A stretch of DNA of 5,785 nt from Planctomycetota bacterium (GTDB taxonomy: Bacteria; Planctomycetota; Phycisphaerae; Phycisphaerales; UBA1924): assembly GCA_023412695.1 (NCBI GenBank), contig JAEYNG010000418.1, positions 1 to 5,785 on the forward strand, read 5' to 3'. Positions within the stretch are counted from its first letter, which is position 1, and each line of letters begins with the position of its first letter. A model generated the notes under the pieces. It saw only the letters and a list, made by a program, of their open reading frames with translations. It was not told the origin of the DNA and searched no databases. This document shows, one piece after another, positions 4,613 through 5,785 of this stretch. The translations under genes were made by a program, and so were the position numbers.

Positions 4613-5463
4613 ACGCCCGCAGTCGCCGCGCATTCGCGCTCCCGCTGGTCGTGCTGCTGACGTTGGTCGCGTCGCTCTCGCTCGTGCTCGTGCTCGAGCG
4701 ACGGTCTGTTGCGCATCGGACCGCTGTCCGCCAGGCGCAGACCTATGCCTCCCATCACCGGGCGCTGGGCGTCCAGGAGTGCATCAGCCAGTGGATCGGC
4801 ACCACACGCGTCCGCGGCCAAGAGTCCATCAGCGACTCGGGCCTCGCGTTCCGCCTTGTTCTCCCGAAGGGCGAGTCCATCGACGTGGGCTTTGAGGACG
4901 GGCAGGGCGCGGCACTTATCGACGACACGAACCTGACCGCCGAACGGCGCGTCATCGTTCGGCGTATGCGCCAGTACCTTGAGTCGCTCCCGCCCGAGCT
5001 CACCGACGGCGCGACCCGCACGGTCGGGCCCGCCGAGATCAGCATCCGCGCTGCGCCGGCGATTGTCATCGAGGCCCTGGTCTACGCCGTTGTCTCGGAG
5101 GAACGGCGCGACCGCGCGGTCGAGGCCATCCTCAGCCGGCGCAACGGTGGGATCCTCTCGCGCGAGGATGTCCCCCGGGCGTTGTCGGATGTCGGCGTCA
5201 AGGACGAGGAGCGCGACCTTGTCCTGTCGATGCTCGTCGAGGGCCCGACGCTCTGGCACGTCGTTGCCGAGATCACCGACTCGCGGGGGTACCTTCTGTC
5301 CCGGAGCGGGGGATTGATGGACTGGCGTCCAGAAGCCCGATCTGACCTTTCCAGTCAGGCCGGGGTGTTCCTCACGTGGCAGGATCTGCCGCTTGACGAA
5401 CTTGAACTAGACTCGTCCCAGCCTGTTTCGGGGAGATACTCTCCGCTCCCCCCTGTTCGTTGA
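4609..5463 (+). CDS. gspK: GspK-like minor pseudopilin (pseudopilus tip)
   Basis: A 284-residue protein placed and built like GspK, which caps the pseudopilus with GspI and GspJ. The leader is short and basic (NARSRRA). Cleavage is expected between A8 and F9, followed by a hydrophobic helix to about residue 29. Mature position +5 is Leu (L13) rather than Glu, as is characteristic of GspK among pseudopilins. The globular part shows GspK hallmarks: VGFEDGQGAALIDDTNLT (93-110), resembling the D-E-x-G-K-I-N-L-N strand; EISIRAAPAIVIEAL (143-157), resembling I-N-V-N-T-A-P-x-x-x-L-x-A-L; and NGGILSREDVPRALSDVGV (179-197), like its helical SAM-like segment. It is a little short against the usual 300-330. 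The GTG start overlaps the gspJ stop (GTGA), implying translational coupling. Some divergence from classical GspK leaves the name at moderate certainty. Confidence 0.77.
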   Translation: MNARSRRAFALPLVVLLTLVASLSLVLVLERRSVAHRTAVRQAQTYASHHRALGVQECISQWIGTTRVRGQESISDSGLAFRLVLPKGESIDVGFEDGQGAALIDDTNLTAERRVIVRRMRQYLESLPPELTDGATRTVGPAEISIRAAPAIVIEALVYAVVSEERRDRAVEAILSRRNGGILSREDVPRALSDVGVKDEERDLVLSMLVEGPTLWHVVAEITDSRGYLLSRSGGLMDWRPEARSDLSSQAGVFLTWQDLPLDELELDSSQPVSGRYSPLPPVR

Positions 5464-5472
5464 GGTTCCGTT

Positions 5473-5785
5473 ATGTCCACGCATCGCTCCAAGACCAGAC
5501 GCAAGGCGCTCGCATGGCAGGTGGGCGGTATCGCCCTCGCCGCGGGTGCCGCCGCGCTGTTTGTGCTGCCGATCGGCAAGTTCGTCCGTCCCGCGGCCGC
5601 GAACTGGGACAGCGGCACCAACGTCGCGTCCAACACCGGTGCCGGGCCGACTCTCGCTGTTCTTACTCCCGATGAAGCCGCCCGCATCGGCGACATCCTC
5701 CGCAGCCTCGCGCCCGCAAAGGCCGCGACCGATGAGCCCGAGCAGCCCCGCGAAGTTGACGATGACGGGCCGATCGACCCTGACC
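5473..5785 (+). CDS. Truncated single-pass membrane protein, possible secretion accessory gene
   Basis: The frame opens at ATG 5473, 9 nt after the gspK stop, with TGAGG 7 nt upstream, and runs uninterrupted off the window end (104 codons seen). The N-terminus is basic (RSKTRRK, 5-11), followed by one hydrophobic segment at about 14-35 (WQVGGIALAAGAAALFVLPI). This predicts an inner-membrane anchor with the rest in the periplasm. Residues 65-80 (LTPDEAARIGDILRSL) may form a helix, and from about 86 the chain turns acidic and Pro-rich. I do not recognise the family. The topology and operon position would suit a GspC-, GspM- or PilP-like assembly partner, but no diagnostic motif is visible. It does not look like GspL, which starts with a large cytoplasmic domain. 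Spacing argues for co-transcription with gspK. Confidence 0.72.
   Translation, partial: MSTHRSKTRRKALAWQVGGIALAAGAAALFVLPIGKFVRPAAANWDSGTNVASNTGAGPTLAVLTPDEAARIGDILRSLAPAKAATDEPEQPREVDDDGPIDPD

Noticed and set aside
3137..4633. 498-codon minus-strand open frame across gspJ
   Set aside because: The antisense frame over gspJ reads its acidic codons as Val/Leu-rich repeats. It lacks a recognisable domain and runs against the operon.
4441..5259. 272-codon minus-strand open frame across gspK
   Set aside because: It is opposite a supported pseudopilin gene, and its composition (Asp/Arg/Ala and Pro runs) looks like a shadow of gspK codons.
1..5785. CRISPR array, tRNA or rRNA gene, insertion sequence or prophage element
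   Set aside because: No regularly spaced repeats, cloverleaf-like segment, transposase motif or terminal inverted repeats were found on either strand.

Overview
The window is G+C-rich (roughly two thirds by eye) and densely coding. It holds two gene blocks that point away from each other across a structured intergenic region of about 280 bases. The long open frames antisense to real genes, and alternative starts such as GTG and TTG, are typical of high-GC bacteria. The secretion block has the order F-G-I-J-K, with no E or D directly upstream, no recognisable H, and enlarged I and J proteins. This suggests a scattered, divergent type II secretion system of the kind seen in Planctomycetota (perhaps Phycisphaerae). 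That placement is inference, because no ribosomal or marker gene is present.

Left block (minus strand, 674 down to 3): a two-gene type II toxin-antitoxin module. A Phd/YefM-family antitoxin comes first, and a VapC-like PIN-domain ribonuclease toxin starts 3 nt after its stop. Just upstream of the antitoxin lies a perfect 14-bp palindrome built from three CTAG tetramers. It abuts a plausible -10 box and is the likely autoregulatory operator.

Intergenic region (675-954): no convincing gene. It contains the antitoxin promoter and operator, a perfect 7-bp stem-loop, a 10-bp palindrome, a long imperfect hairpin (852-898) followed by a T-rich stretch, and a GC-rich hairpin close to the gspF start. 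The hexamer CGACCA recurs four times, and two downstream copies could compete to pair with a third, so the leader could form alternative structures.

Right block (plus strand, 955 to the window end): a type II secretion (pseudopilus) operon. GspF is the polytopic inner-membrane platform protein. GspG is the major pseudopilin. GspI-, GspJ- and GspK-like proteins are minor pseudopilins expected to form the pseudopilus tip. A ninth-nucleotide gap after gspK leads to a truncated single-pass membrane protein of unknown identity. gspI/gspJ and gspJ/gspK overlap by 4 nt at TTGA and GTGA, so they are probably translationally coupled. gspG has an ATG and a strong purine-rich ribosome-binding site, set apart by a spacer with a GC hairpin, which fits a need for far more GspG than tip subunits.

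The most unusual points are the 420-residue GspJ (about twice the usual size, with acidic inserts and a Gly/Asn tail), two 8-G tracts at the gspJ/gspK junction from which a one-base slip fuses the two proteins, Ala instead of Gly before the prepilin cleavage site of GspJ and GspK, and the structured gspF leader.
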